Source of the DNA: Microbacterium rhizomatis
Lineage (GTDB): Bacteria; Actinomycetota; Actinomycetes; Actinomycetales; Microbacteriaceae
DNA length: 64,000 nucleotides
Direction: 5' to 3'
NCBI RefSeq assembly: GCF_008710745.1
Contig: NZ_VYSA01000001.1
Coordinates: 558,001 to 622,000, forward strand
Shown: positions 35,560-43,850 of the stretch, one piece after another
Layout: each line of letters opens with the position of its first letter
How positions within the stretch are numbered: position 1 is the stretch's first letter
Notes under the pieces: model-generated
The model's database searches: none
Seen by the model: the letters and a program-made list of their open reading frames with translations, nothing else
What the model was told of the DNA's origin: nothing
Translations under genes and position numbers: made by a program

Positions 35560-36551
35560 GTGCGCTCCCCGTTGAGCGCCCGTGCCGCCGCGAGCCGGGC
35601 GATCACCTCGGCACGCAGATCGAGGGGTTCGACCACGCGCACCTCGGGGCCGTACGAGGCGAGCTCGTCGGCGAACACGTGAACGTCGACGTACGGCACC
35701 CGGATGCCCTGCTCCGCGGGCGTTCCGCGCCGACCCAGGCGAAGGGATGCCTCGGTGCCCGGGTCGACCTCCAGCAGAGCGCGCTGCCTCTCTGCCACCC
35801 GCTCGAGGCCCGCCAGCGCGCGGTCCCCGGCGTGATCGAGAGCGGACCGATCGAACGACTGACGCGTGATCTCGACATCTCCGACGATGCGCGAGAGGAG
35901 GAACGTGCGATCGGCCGCCGCATCCAGGTCGACGCCGTAGACATGCCACCGCGCCTCGTACTCCACGAGCGCGAGGGGCTGGAAACGACGAAGCCGTGGC
36001 GACTGGTCGCCGGGCTTGAGGTAGCGGAACGCGACGACACGAGTCTGCTCGATGGCCTGTTGCAGCCCGGGGAAGGCGGGTTCACGCACGCTGATCTTCG
36101 GCGAATACCCGATGATCGGCTCGTCGACGGTGATACCGAGTGCGCGGATCTTGCGAAGCCCGCTGCGCGCGTCGGCCGACATGGAGCTCTGGCTCCACAC
36201 CCCGCCGGCGAGCGTCAGCAGCGCGATCTCGGCCGGGGTGAACACGATGTCTTCGGGGAGCTCGTACTCCGCCGTCGGCACCCGATAGCGGGCCTCACGC
36301 AGATCGTCGGGATCAGCCCAGTCGCCGATCGTCTCGATCGGCACACCGAGCCCCCGCAGGCTCTCCTTGTCGCGCTCGAACATCTTCTCGAGTGCGTCTT
36401 TGGATGCCCCCGCGTCGGACTGTTCGCGGTAGCCGGCGACCGACGTCAGGATGGTGTCTTTCGTCAGACCCTGCTCGGTGGCCATCAGGGCGACGACAAG
36501 GTTGACGAGCCGCTCCTCAGGAGGGTTCTTCGCTGGCGCGTTCGCGGGCAC
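35556..36551 (-). CDS. pafB: WYL-domain transcription factor PafB
   Basis: 331 residues. N-terminal winged helix (RLVNLVVALMATEQGLTKDTILTSV), WYL domain (about 180-240; RRFQPLALVEYEARWHVYGVDLD) and a C-terminal WCX domain. Partner of PafC. GTG preceded by GGAGGAGG. In many actinobacteria these two genes sit beside the Pup-proteasome genes for which they are named; those genes are not here. Confidence 0.94.
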   Translation of the reverse strand: MPANAPAKNPPEERLVNLVVALMATEQGLTKDTILTSVAGYREQSDAGASKDALEKMFERDKESLRGLGVPIETIGDWADPDDLREARYRVPTAEYELPEDIVFTPAEIALLTLAGGVWSQSSMSADARSGLRKIRALGITVDEPIIGYSPKISVREPAFPGLQQAIEQTRVVAFRYLKPGDQSPRLRRFQPLALVEYEARWHVYGVDLDAAADRTFLLSRIVGDVEITRQSFDRSALDHAGDRALAGLERVAERQRALLEVDPGTEASLRLGRRGTPAEQGIRVPYVDVHVFADELASYGPEVRVVEPLDLRAEVIARLAAARALNGERT

Positions 36552-36601
36552 TGTCCTCCTCCGTCCGGGTTCTGGTTGCCGACGTGCGGGTGCCTGGTGT
36601 G

Positions 36602-37573
36602 CTAATTCGCCGGAGCCTGGTCGAGTCCGAGGATGTCGACGACGTACACGAGCGTCGAGCCCGGGGGGACGCTCCCCTTCTGGGTCGAACCGTAGCCCTG
36701 ATCCGGCGGCACCACGACGAGCACCTGAGACCCCACCGTCTGGCCTTTCAGACCCTCGGCCAAGCCGGGAACCAGAGTGCTGAGCGTGACCGAGGGCGGC
36801 TCACCGCCCCATGTCGTGTCGAACACCTTGCGGCCGGCCCACGTGACTCCCGTGTAGGCGATCCGCACCGGTACATCACCGGTCACCTCGGCGCCGTCGC
36901 CCTTCTTGATCGTCTGGACGACCAGGTCACTGGGGGGCGTCGCGTCCGGCACGATGATGCCGGGGCGCCCGTCGGGCGCACGAACGACAGTGGGCATGCC
37001 CAGTGCGTCGTTGTACTGGTCGGCACCGTCGGCCTTCGTCAGGAAAGCCTTGCGGACATCGATGACGGCGACGGCGGAATCGCTCTCGTTCAGTGCCAGA
37101 GTGCTGGTCATGATCTGGGGCTCGATGTCACCCGGCGCGAGCCCGACGACGATGCGGGATCCCTCGGTCGCGCAGTGCAGCGCATCCGCGAAGCTCGGGA
37201 ACGACTTCACCCACTCCGAAACCGGGAAGACTCGCGAGAGGTCGCCGTCGTAGGGCGTCGAGATGAGCTTCTCGCCGGTCACTCCGCTGAACACCGTGAT
37301 ATCGAGCACCACGAGCTGCTCGTCATCGACGATCGCGGTGCCCGTGCCGGTGACGACGTCTTCGACGGCGGTCGTGTCGACGTGGAACGGCGTGTTGATC
37401 GACACGTCCGGCGCGGCGTCCGGGGTGCCCGACACCGTGACGCCGTCGAGCGCGGGGGAAGCCGTGGCGCTCGGACGAGGGCACGAAGCCGCCCCGAGGC
37501 CCGACGAGGAGCATCCGGCAAGGGCGAGCGCGGCTAGCCCGAGGGCCGCGACGACAGCAGGGATCTTGCGCAC
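36602..37573 (-). CDS. FKBP-type peptidyl-prolyl isomerase lipoprotein
   Basis: 323 residues. Signal peptide with lipobox LALAGC (Cys about 21), so a membrane-anchored lipoprotein. The C-terminal FKBP domain (about 225-320; VRIAYTGVTWAGRKVFDTTW, VPGLAEGLKGQTVGSQVLVVVPP, GYGSTQKGSVPPGSTLVYVVDIL) catalyses proline isomerisation in exported proteins. The N-terminal half looks like a degenerate second copy. GTG leaderless start; its -10 begins with the stop codon of trmI. Confidence 0.92.
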   Translation of the reverse strand: MRKIPAVVAALGLAALALAGCSSSGLGAASCPRPSATASPALDGVTVSGTPDAAPDVSINTPFHVDTTAVEDVVTGTGTAIVDDEQLVVLDITVFSGVTGEKLISTPYDGDLSRVFPVSEWVKSFPSFADALHCATEGSRIVVGLAPGDIEPQIMTSTLALNESDSAVAVIDVRKAFLTKADGADQYNDALGMPTVVRAPDGRPGIIVPDATPPSDLVVQTIKKGDGAEVTGDVPVRIAYTGVTWAGRKVFDTTWGGEPPSVTLSTLVPGLAEGLKGQTVGSQVLVVVPPDQGYGSTQKGSVPPGSTLVYVVDILGLDQAPAN

Positions 37574-37579
37574 CGGAAC

Positions 37580-37585
37580 AGTCTA
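37580..37585 (-). promoter_or_regulatory. -10 of the FKBP gene, formed by the trmI stop codon
   Basis: TAGACT on the minus strand; TAG (37585-37583) is the trmI stop. Six bases later comes GTG 37573. Confidence 0.6.
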
Positions 37586-38605
37586 GGCGCTCGCCTCGGA
37601 GGCTCCCGAACCGGACGCGGACGCCTCTCGAGCGCCCTGCGCGGCGCGCTGCGCCTCGCGAACGCGCTTGCGCAGATTCTTGTCGGTGATGTCGCGGTCT
37701 CCGACCGCCCCCGGCGTCCACAGCTCGACGTCCTCGTCGCCATAGCTCGACTTCGACGCGCGGCGCTTGACCTCCGGGGGGACCACGCCCGGCGCGAGGC
37801 GCCTCGCCGAGATCAGGAACCCCGTGTGGGCGACCATGCGATGATCGGGCCGCACGGCGAGGCCTTCCACATGCCAACCACGCACCATCGTCTCGTTCGC
37901 CGACGGCTCGGTGAACAGACCGGTGCCCCGCAGATACTCTGCGACCCGACTCAGCTGCGTGGCCGTGGCGACGTAGCAGAGCACCACTCCCCCTGGTGCC
38001 AGCGCGTCGGCGACCGCATCGATGCACTCCCACGGCGCGAGCATGTCCAGGACCACGCGGTCGACGGATGCCGGTGCCACCGTCGCCGCCAGCTCGGTCG
38101 CCAGATCGGCGACCACCACGGCCCAGTTCTCCGGTGCCGCCCCGAGGAAGGTCTCGACGTTCGCCGTGGCCACCTCGGCGAACTCGGCGCGTCGCTCGAA
38201 CGAGGTGAGCCGTCCGGTCGCACCGATCGTGCGCAGCAGCCAGAGCGACAGGGCGCCCGATCCGACGCCGGCTTCGACGACGACGGCGCCCGGGAAGATG
38301 TCCGCTTCGGAGATGATCTGCGCGGCATCCTTCGGATACACGATCGCCGCTCCACGCGGCATCGACATCACGAAATCCCGCAGGAGCGGTCGCAGTGCCA
38401 GGTACTCGTGACCGGCACTGTTGGTCGCCACGGATCCGTCGTGCTGTCCGATGAGCGCTTCGTGCTTGAGCACGCCGTGATGGGTGTGCAGTTCGCCGCC
38501 GTCGCGGAGCGTGATGGTGTGCATCCGACCTTTCGGCCCCGTCAGCTGCACGCGGTCGCCCACTCGGAACGGTCCGCTCGGGCGAAGGAGGTCTGCGGTC
38601 ATCAC
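37583..38605 (-). CDS. trmI: tRNA (adenine-58-N1)-methyltransferase TrmI
   Basis: 340 residues from GTG 38605; ATG 38602 is also possible. SAM-binding VVEAGVGSGALSLWLLR (about 107-123), DRVVLDMLAPWECI, and GGVVLCYVATATQL are hallmarks of the TrmI family, which methylates A58 in the T-loop of tRNAs. Basic C-terminal tail. The start overlaps the HAD gene stop. In proteasome-bearing actinobacteria the mycobacterial-type ATPase gene usually follows; here the FKBP gene follows at once. Confidence 0.94.
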   Translation of the reverse strand: MMTADLLRPSGPFRVGDRVQLTGPKGRMHTITLRDGGELHTHHGVLKHEALIGQHDGSVATNSAGHEYLALRPLLRDFVMSMPRGAAIVYPKDAAQIISEADIFPGAVVVEAGVGSGALSLWLLRTIGATGRLTSFERRAEFAEVATANVETFLGAAPENWAVVVADLATELAATVAPASVDRVVLDMLAPWECIDAVADALAPGGVVLCYVATATQLSRVAEYLRGTGLFTEPSANETMVRGWHVEGLAVRPDHRMVAHTGFLISARRLAPGVVPPEVKRRASKSSYGDEDVELWTPGAVGDRDITDKNLRKRVREAQRAAQGAREASASGSGASEASA

Positions 38606-39285
38606 TGGGCTCCTCGTCTGGTGCGTGCGGCGTGGAACTCCGCGACGTCCGCCACGGTGCGTCCTTCGAGAGTGGGCCAGATCGCATGAGCGCCGACCCC
38701 CGCCAACGACACCATGAGAGGCACGCCGATGGAGGACGCGCCGGATGCCAGAGCAGAGCGGAGCCCGTTGGGCGAGTCCTCGATCGCGACGCAGTCAGCC
38801 GCCTCGACGCCGAGGAGGGCGCACGCCTGCAGATAGGGGTCCGGAAAGGGCTTCGGGCGGGTCACGTCGTCACCTGCCACGACGACATCGAAAGCGTCGA
38901 AGTCGATGAGGTCGACTACGGTCTGGGCCATCCGGCGCATCGACATGGTCACCAGCGCCGTCTTGATTCCTGCGGCGCGCAGTTCCGCGAGCAGCTCGCG
39001 CGCGCCAGGGCGGAAGAGGATGCCGTCTTCGGCGAGCCGGCCCATCACGTCACTCGTGAGGTGGTCGATGATCTCGTGCACCTGCATCCGGACGCCCGCG
39101 TCCTGCAGGATGCGGGACGAGTCCTCGAGCCCCATCCCCACCAGCTGCAGTGCCTGCTCGTGTGACCACGTGCCGCCGAAACTCTCGATCAGCGGGGTCT
39201 CGGCAGCCATCCAGTACGGTTCGGTGTCCACGAGGGTGCCGTCCATGTCCCACAGGACGGCCGCCGGTGCTGTCGTGTTGCTCAC
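38602..39285 (-). CDS. HAD-superfamily hydrolase, phosphatase/phosphoglucomutase-like
   Basis: 227 residues. Motif I WDMDGTLVDTEPYW with the nucleophilic Asp, motif II in LVTMSM, motif III Lys in KPFPDPYL, motif IV CVAIEDSPNGLRSALASG. The alpha-helical cap after motif I is the beta-phosphoglucomutase/CbbY type. A small phosphorylated metabolite is the likely substrate. GTG start is leaderless; first gene of the run that leads to lnt. Confidence 0.92.
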   Translation of the reverse strand: MSNTTAPAAVLWDMDGTLVDTEPYWMAAETPLIESFGGTWSHEQALQLVGMGLEDSSRILQDAGVRMQVHEIIDHLTSDVMGRLAEDGILFRPGARELLAELRAAGIKTALVTMSMRRMAQTVVDLIDFDAFDVVVAGDDVTRPKPFPDPYLQACALLGVEAADCVAIEDSPNGLRSALASGASSIGVPLMVSLAGVGAHAIWPTLEGRTVADVAEFHAARTRRGAQ

Positions 39286-39291
39286 CGGGCA

Positions 39292-39297
39292 ATGCTA
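39292..39297 (-). promoter_or_regulatory. -10 hexamer for leaderless HAD gene
   Basis: TAGCAT, six bases, then GTG 39285. Confidence 0.5.
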
Positions 39298-39353
39298 CGG
39301 CCCCGCGTCGGGCGCCTGCGCCTATCCTGGAGGCACCGAACGGAGGAGGTCGC

Positions 39354-40217
39354 GTGGACGGACTGGGTCGCAGGGTGCTGGTCGCGGCGTTCGATGGCTG
39401 GAACGACGCGGGCGAGGCCGCGTCGGCGGCGATCTCGCTCCTGCGCGAGAAGGGCTCCTATGAACCCGTCTTCTCCGTGGATCCCGAACTGTACTTCGAC
39501 TACCAGTACACGCGCCCGCAGATGGTCAGCGACGCGGACGGTGCGCGCGTGCTGCGCTGGCCCGAAGCGACTCTGCTCCGGCCGACCAAGGCGCTGCGCG
39601 GCACCCAGGTGTGGCTGCTGACGGGTGTCGAACCGGCCAGGGCATGGCAGGCCTTCGCCACCGAGTTCGTCGACGTCGCTCTGCGCGAAGACATCACAGG
39701 GTTCGTCGGGCTCGGCTCGATGATGTCGGATGTACCGCACACGCGTCCCATCTCGATCTTCGCGGGCAGCGACAACGAGCAGGTACGCTCATCGCTCGAC
39801 CTCGAGCGGAGCACCTACGAGGGGCCCGTCGGAATCCTGAGCGTGCTCAGTCACGCGGCCGACACCGCCGGCATCCCTGCGGCAAGCCTGTGGGCGAGCG
39901 TGCCGTACTACGTCGCGGGCCACACCCCTTCGCCGAAGGCGACTCTCGCTCTGCTGGACAGACTGGAGGACCTCACCGGGGCGCAGATCCCCCGCGGCGA
40001 CCTCGCGACCGAATCGGTGGCGTGGGAGGCGTCCATCGATGCGGCAGCGGCCGACGACGAAGAGATGACCGAGTACATCCGCCAACTCGAGCGCACCCGC
40101 GATACCTGGGACTCGCCCGAGGCGTCGGGCGATGCCATCGCGCAGGAGTTCGAGCGGTACCTGCGCCGAGGCGGCGACGGACCGACCAAGCCGGGACGCG
40201 ACGACCCGCGACGGTAG
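39354..40217 (+). CDS. PAC2-family protein
   Basis: 287 residues from GTG 39354, with GGAGGAGG just upstream and TATCCT at 39323-39328 as a likely -10. RRVLVAAFDGWNDAGEAAS at the start and TPSPKATLALLDRLEDLTG later match the PAC2 (proteasome assembly chaperone 2-like) family common in actinobacteria. Its bacterial function is not established; it is found with and without proteasomes. Divergent from the HAD gene. Confidence 0.9.
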   Translation: MDGLGRRVLVAAFDGWNDAGEAASAAISLLREKGSYEPVFSVDPELYFDYQYTRPQMVSDADGARVLRWPEATLLRPTKALRGTQVWLLTGVEPARAWQAFATEFVDVALREDITGFVGLGSMMSDVPHTRPISIFAGSDNEQVRSSLDLERSTYEGPVGILSVLSHAADTAGIPAASLWASVPYYVAGHTPSPKATLALLDRLEDLTGAQIPRGDLATESVAWEASIDAAAADDEEMTEYIRQLERTRDTWDSPEASGDAIAQEFERYLRRGGDGPTKPGRDDPRR

Positions 40218-40240
40218 CGGCATCCCTTCCCGCCGCACCG

Positions 40241-41071
40241 TCAGTTCGCCGCGATGACCCCCGTCGCCAGCAGCACGAGCACCGTCGAGCCGAGCGCCAC
40301 GCGGTAGATCACGAAGGGCAGGAAGCTGTGCTTCGAGATGTAGTTCATGAAGAACGCGATCACGCCCAGTGCCACCACGAACGCCACCGCGGTCGCGACG
40401 GCCGTCTCGCCGAGCGTGAAGTAGGACCCCACGGCGTCTTTGCTCTTGTACAGCTGATAGAAACCGGACCCGAAGACGGCCGGGATCGCCAGGAGGAACG
40501 CATAGCGCGCGGCCGCGGCGCGCTCGAAGCCCATGAACAGCCCCGCGGTGATCGTTCCGCCCGAACGTGAGACGCCGGGGATCAGGGCGAGTGCCTGCGC
40601 GAAACCGAAGATGATGCCCTTCGGATAGGTGATGTCACCGAGCTTGCGCTTCTGGGCCCCCACGGCGTCGGCGATACCGAGGAGGACACCGAACAGGATG
40701 AGCATGCCCGCAACCAGCCAGAGCGAGCGGAAGACCGTCTCGATCTGATCCTGGAAGGCGATCCCGAGCACCACGATCGGGATGCTGCCGATGATGATGA
40801 GCCACCCCATCCGTGCGTCGGGATCGTTACGAGGGATCCGGCCGAACAGAGCGCGGAACCACTGCGCGATGATCCTCGCGATGTCTCGCCAGAAGAACAG
40901 CACGACGGCCGCCTCCGTGCCGATCTGTGTGATCGCGGTGAACGCTGCGCCCGGGTCCTGCGCGCCCGGGAGGAACGCGCCCAGGATGCGCAGGTGCGCG
41001 CTGGATGAGACCGGCAGGAACTCGGTGAGACCCTGAACGAGTCCCATGATGATCGCCTCGACGAAGTGCAC
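40241..41071 (-). CDS. uppP: Undecaprenyl-diphosphatase (bacitracin resistance type)
   Basis: 276 residues, about eight membrane helices. Catalytic motifs: [14 protein letters not shown] (Glu-rich motif I with Ser-Ser-His) and [15 protein letters not shown] (Arg motif). It recycles undecaprenyl diphosphate to the monophosphate carrier for cell wall synthesis. GTG start 11 bases after the stop of the M20 peptidase gene, so cotranscribed. Confidence 0.96.
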   Translation of the reverse strand: MHFVEAIIMGLVQGLTEFLPVSSSAHLRILGAFLPGAQDPGAAFTAITQIGTEAAVVLFFWRDIARIIAQWFRALFGRIPRNDPDARMGWLIIIGSIPIVVLGIAFQDQIETVFRSLWLVAGMLILFGVLLGIADAVGAQKRKLGDITYPKGIIFGFAQALALIPGVSRSGGTITAGLFMGFERAAAARYAFLLAIPAVFGSGFYQLYKSKDAVGSYFTLGETAVATAVAFVVALGVIAFFMNYISKHSFLPFVIYRVALGSTVLVLLATGVIAAN

Positions 41072-41082
41072 GTGAGCGCCTC

Positions 41083-42384
41083 TCAGTAGGTCCGTAGTAA
41101 GTCGGTCAGCACGCGCTGCCCGAAAAGAAGAGCATCGATCGGCACGCGCTCGTCGACACCATGGAACATCCCGGTGAAGTCGAGATCGGCGGGCAGCCGC
41201 AGCGGTGCGAAGCCGTACCCGGCGATGCCGAGACGGGAGAGCGCCTTGTTGTCGGTGCCGGCGCCGAGGAGATACGGGATGACCGGTACCCCCGGGTCGT
41301 GCCGCCCGAGCGCGCCGACCATGGCGTCGACGAGGTCGCCCTCGAACGGCACTTCGAGCCCGACGTCGCGGACGACGATCTCTATCGCGATGTCATCGCC
41401 GACGATGCGCTGGAGGTCGGCGAGGACCGCATCCTCTGTGCCGGGCAGGACGCGCACGTCGATGAGCGCCTCCGCGCGGTCGGGGATGACGTTGTGCTTG
41501 TAGCCGGCCGAGAGCACAGTCGGGTTGGTCGTCGTGCGCAGAGTGGAACGGATGAAGGCGGATGCTGCACCCGTGGCGTCGGCAAGAGCGTCGGGATCAA
41601 CCCCCTCGGCGTCGATGAGACCCGCGAGGGCATCGAGGAGCTGCTGCGTCGTGGCTGTCAGCCGGACCGGCCATTCCGTGCGCCCGATCGCGACGACTGC
41701 TTCGGCGAGACGAGTGACCGCATTGTCGGGATGGAATCGGCTGCCGTGCCCCGCCCGCCCTCGGGCGACGAGCCGTATCCAGATCAGGGCCTTCTCGCCG
41801 ACCTGCAGGAGGTAGGCGCTGCGCTCACCCACGGTGATCGAGTAGCCGCCGACCTCGCTGATCGCCTCCGTCGCCCCCGCGAACCACTCCGGACGATCAG
41901 CCACCACGAGCGTCGAACCTTCGACGCCGCCGTTCTCCTCGTCGGCGAAGAAGACGAGGATCAGCTCGCGTTCCGGCAGCTGCCCCGCGCGCAGGATGTC
42001 GGCGACGGCGGTGAGGATCATCGCGTCCATGTTCTTCATGTCGACCGCGCCCCGGCCCCACAGCATCCCGTCGCGGATCTCGCCGGCGAAGGGGTCGACG
42101 CTCCAGTCCTCAGCCACGGCAGGAACGACGTCGAGATGCCCGTGCAGAACGAGTGCGGGCTTGCCGGGGTCCCGACCGGGGACGCGCGCCATTACGTTCG
42201 TTCGGCCTTCTACAGCCTCGTAGTACTCGGGCTCCAGCCCCAGCCCTGCGAGGAAGGCGCCGACGTACTCCGCCGCGCCGCGCTCGCTGTGAGCTCGGCC
42301 GCCGCCGTAGTTGGTCGTATCGAACCGGATCAGATCACGGGCGATGCGCACCACCTCGGGGAGGGACTCGTCGAGCGAAGGCAT
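41083..42384 (-). CDS. M20/M25/M40-family metallopeptidase
   Basis: 433 residues from ATG 42384. Metal ligands: [27 protein letters not shown] (catalytic Glu-Glu), and a C-terminal His in [10 protein letters not shown] lid domain (about 190-310) mediates dimerisation. It resembles dipeptidase PepV/succinyl-diaminopimelate desuccinylase relatives; the substrate is not fixed by sequence. TAGGTT at 42392-42397 lies seven bases before ATG, suggesting no leader. Confidence 0.93.
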   Translation of the reverse strand: MPSLDESLPEVVRIARDLIRFDTTNYGGGRAHSERGAAEYVGAFLAGLGLEPEYYEAVEGRTNVMARVPGRDPGKPALVLHGHLDVVPAVAEDWSVDPFAGEIRDGMLWGRGAVDMKNMDAMILTAVADILRAGQLPERELILVFFADEENGGVEGSTLVVADRPEWFAGATEAISEVGGYSITVGERSAYLLQVGEKALIWIRLVARGRAGHGSRFHPDNAVTRLAEAVVAIGRTEWPVRLTATTQQLLDALAGLIDAEGVDPDALADATGAASAFIRSTLRTTTNPTVLSAGYKHNVIPDRAEALIDVRVLPGTEDAVLADLQRIVGDDIAIEIVVRDVGLEVPFEGDLVDAMVGALGRHDPGVPVIPYLLGAGTDNKALSRLGIAGYGFAPLRLPADLDFTGMFHGVDERVPIDALLFGQRVLTDLLRTY

Positions 42385-42391
42385 GCCGACA

Positions 42392-42397
42392 AACCTA
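42392..42397 (-). promoter_or_regulatory. -10 hexamer for the M20 peptidase-uppP unit
   Basis: TAGGTT, seven bases before ATG 42384. Confidence 0.45.
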
Positions 42398-42443
42398 CCG
42401 GCCCACTGTTGCAGCGCCGTTTCACGAACGGCGCCATCAACGA

Positions 42444-42472
42444 GAAAAGGGCCCCTTATCGGGGCCCTTTTC
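42444..42472 (-). terminator. Intrinsic terminator of tRNA-Leu(GAG)
   Basis: Perfect 12-bp arms 42444-42455 and 42461-42472, five-base loop. On the minus strand the stem ends in TTTTC followed by TCGTT. It lies 5 bases past the tRNA. Confidence 0.8.
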
Positions 42473-42477
42473 GTTCG

Positions 42478-42561
42478 TGCGCGAGGGGGGACTTGAACCC
42501 CCACGCCCTTTCGGGCACTAGCACCTCAAGCTAGCGCGTCTACCTATTCCGCCACCCGCGC
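42478..42561 (-). tRNA. tRNA-Leu (anticodon GAG)
   Basis: Acceptor GCGCGGG pairs with CTCGCGC (one G-U). Anticodon stem CTAGC/GCTAG around TTGAGGT gives GAG, reading CTC. Long variable arm GCCCGAAAGGGC and T-loop GTTCAAGTC. The genomic 3' end continues CGA, so CCA must be added. Confidence 0.96.
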
Positions 42562-42606
42562 ATGGGTGAGGTTGTCTCCAACCGAAGATCGACATTATCA
42601 CGTTCA

Positions 42607-42636
42607 CCGCGCCCGCCCGAATCGAGCCGGGCGCGG
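42607..42636 (-). terminator. Hairpin after the VIT transporter gene
   Basis: Arms CCGCGCCCG (42607-42615) and CGGGCGCGG (42628-42636). GC-only, no T-run. Confidence 0.45.
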
Positions 42637-42649
42637 GCGCGGGAGGCGA

Positions 42650-43738
42650 TCAGCCCATCGACACCCCGAAAAGCAGTCCGAGCAGGTAAGTGATCGCGGC
42701 GGCGCCATATCCGATCAACAGCTGGCGCAGCGCGCGACGCAGCGGCGGGCCACCCGACAGCAGGCCCACCATCGCCCCCGTCGACATCAGGGCGACGCCC
42801 ACCAGCACGAGCGCGGTCACCACGGCCGCGAGCCCCGAGAGGCCGAACAGCCACGGCAGCACGGGGATGATCGCGCCCGACGCGAAGAACAGGAAGCTGG
42901 AGAGCGCGGCACCCCACGCACCACCGACGACCTCGTGGTCGTCGGCGAGTTCGATCGGACGCTGATAGGGCGTGCTCTGATCCGCGTCGTGCGCCTCGGC
43001 GATGATGCGCCGCGCGGTGTCGAGAGCCTCGACTTCGGCCATACCGCGTGTGCGGTAGACGAGCGCGAGCTCGTTCGCATCGAGATCGAGATGTGGGAGG
43101 GCCGTATCGGCGAAGTTGTTCGGCTCGGTGGCCTCGAGCAGCTCGCGTTGCGATCGCACGGACACGAACTCGCCGGCACCCATCGACAGTGCTCCGGCAA
43201 GCAGGCCGGCGACTCCGCTGAACAGCACGAACTGCGGCGCGGCGCCGGTGGCCCCGATACCCAGGATGAGTGCGAGGTTGGAGACGAGACCGTCGTTCGC
43301 CCCGAACACCGCTGCCCGGAATGTGCCGGACAGACGCCGTCGTCCGCGCGCCGCGAGTCCGCGCACGACTTCGTGATGGATCTTCTCATCTGCGGCCATC
43401 CTCGGGGTCGCGAACGGCTCGCTCTCGTAGGGCGACCGGCCCTCCGCGTTCTGAGCGAGCGCGAGGACGAAGATGGACCCGAAACGCTTCGCCATCCAGG
43501 CGAGGACCACAGTGCCGGCATCGGGGCGAGGGGGCCTTGCCGGCTCGCCCCCGAGCAGCGTGAGCCAGTGCTCCTCGTGGCGCCCCTCGGCATCGGCCAG
43601 TGCGAGCAGGATCTCGCGCTCCTCACCCGAACGTCGCGAGGCGAGCTGCCGGTAGACGGCAGCCTCGGCACGCTCATTCACGAGGTAGCGCGCCCAGCGC
43701 TTCCGGTCGCGGGCGGTCGGGACGGCGGGCGCGCTCAA
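42650..43738 (-). CDS. VIT1/CCC1-family Fe2+/Mn2+ transporter with rubrerythrin-like N-terminus
   Basis: 362 residues. N-terminal part (about 10-140) looks like a diiron-type helical bundle (NERAEAAVYRQLA, ADAEGRHEEHWLTLLGG, MAADEKIHHEVVRGLA). The C-terminal VIT part has five membrane helices (VFGANDGLVSNLALILGIGA, GALSMGAGEFVSVRSQREL). It probably exports or stores iron or manganese. I chose TTG 43738 because GGAGG lies 5 bases upstream; an open frame further upstream lacks a ribosome site. Confidence 0.88.
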   Translation of the reverse strand: MSAPAVPTARDRKRWARYLVNERAEAAVYRQLASRRSGEEREILLALADAEGRHEEHWLTLLGGEPARPPRPDAGTVVLAWMAKRFGSIFVLALAQNAEGRSPYESEPFATPRMAADEKIHHEVVRGLAARGRRRLSGTFRAAVFGANDGLVSNLALILGIGATGAAPQFVLFSGVAGLLAGALSMGAGEFVSVRSQRELLEATEPNNFADTALPHLDLDANELALVYRTRGMAEVEALDTARRIIAEAHDADQSTPYQRPIELADDHEVVGGAWGAALSSFLFFASGAIIPVLPWLFGLSGLAAVVTALVLVGVALMSTGAMVGLLSGGPPLRRALRQLLIGYGAAAITYLLGLLFGVSMG

Positions 43739-43850
43739 TGTGGCCTCCAGGCGGTGGGGTGGGAACCTTTCCACGCTAACGAGCGGGACGGTCTCCGGTC
43801 GCGCCAGGACGCGCATTGCCAGCATTTCGGGGCTCCGAACCGCGCCCCCC

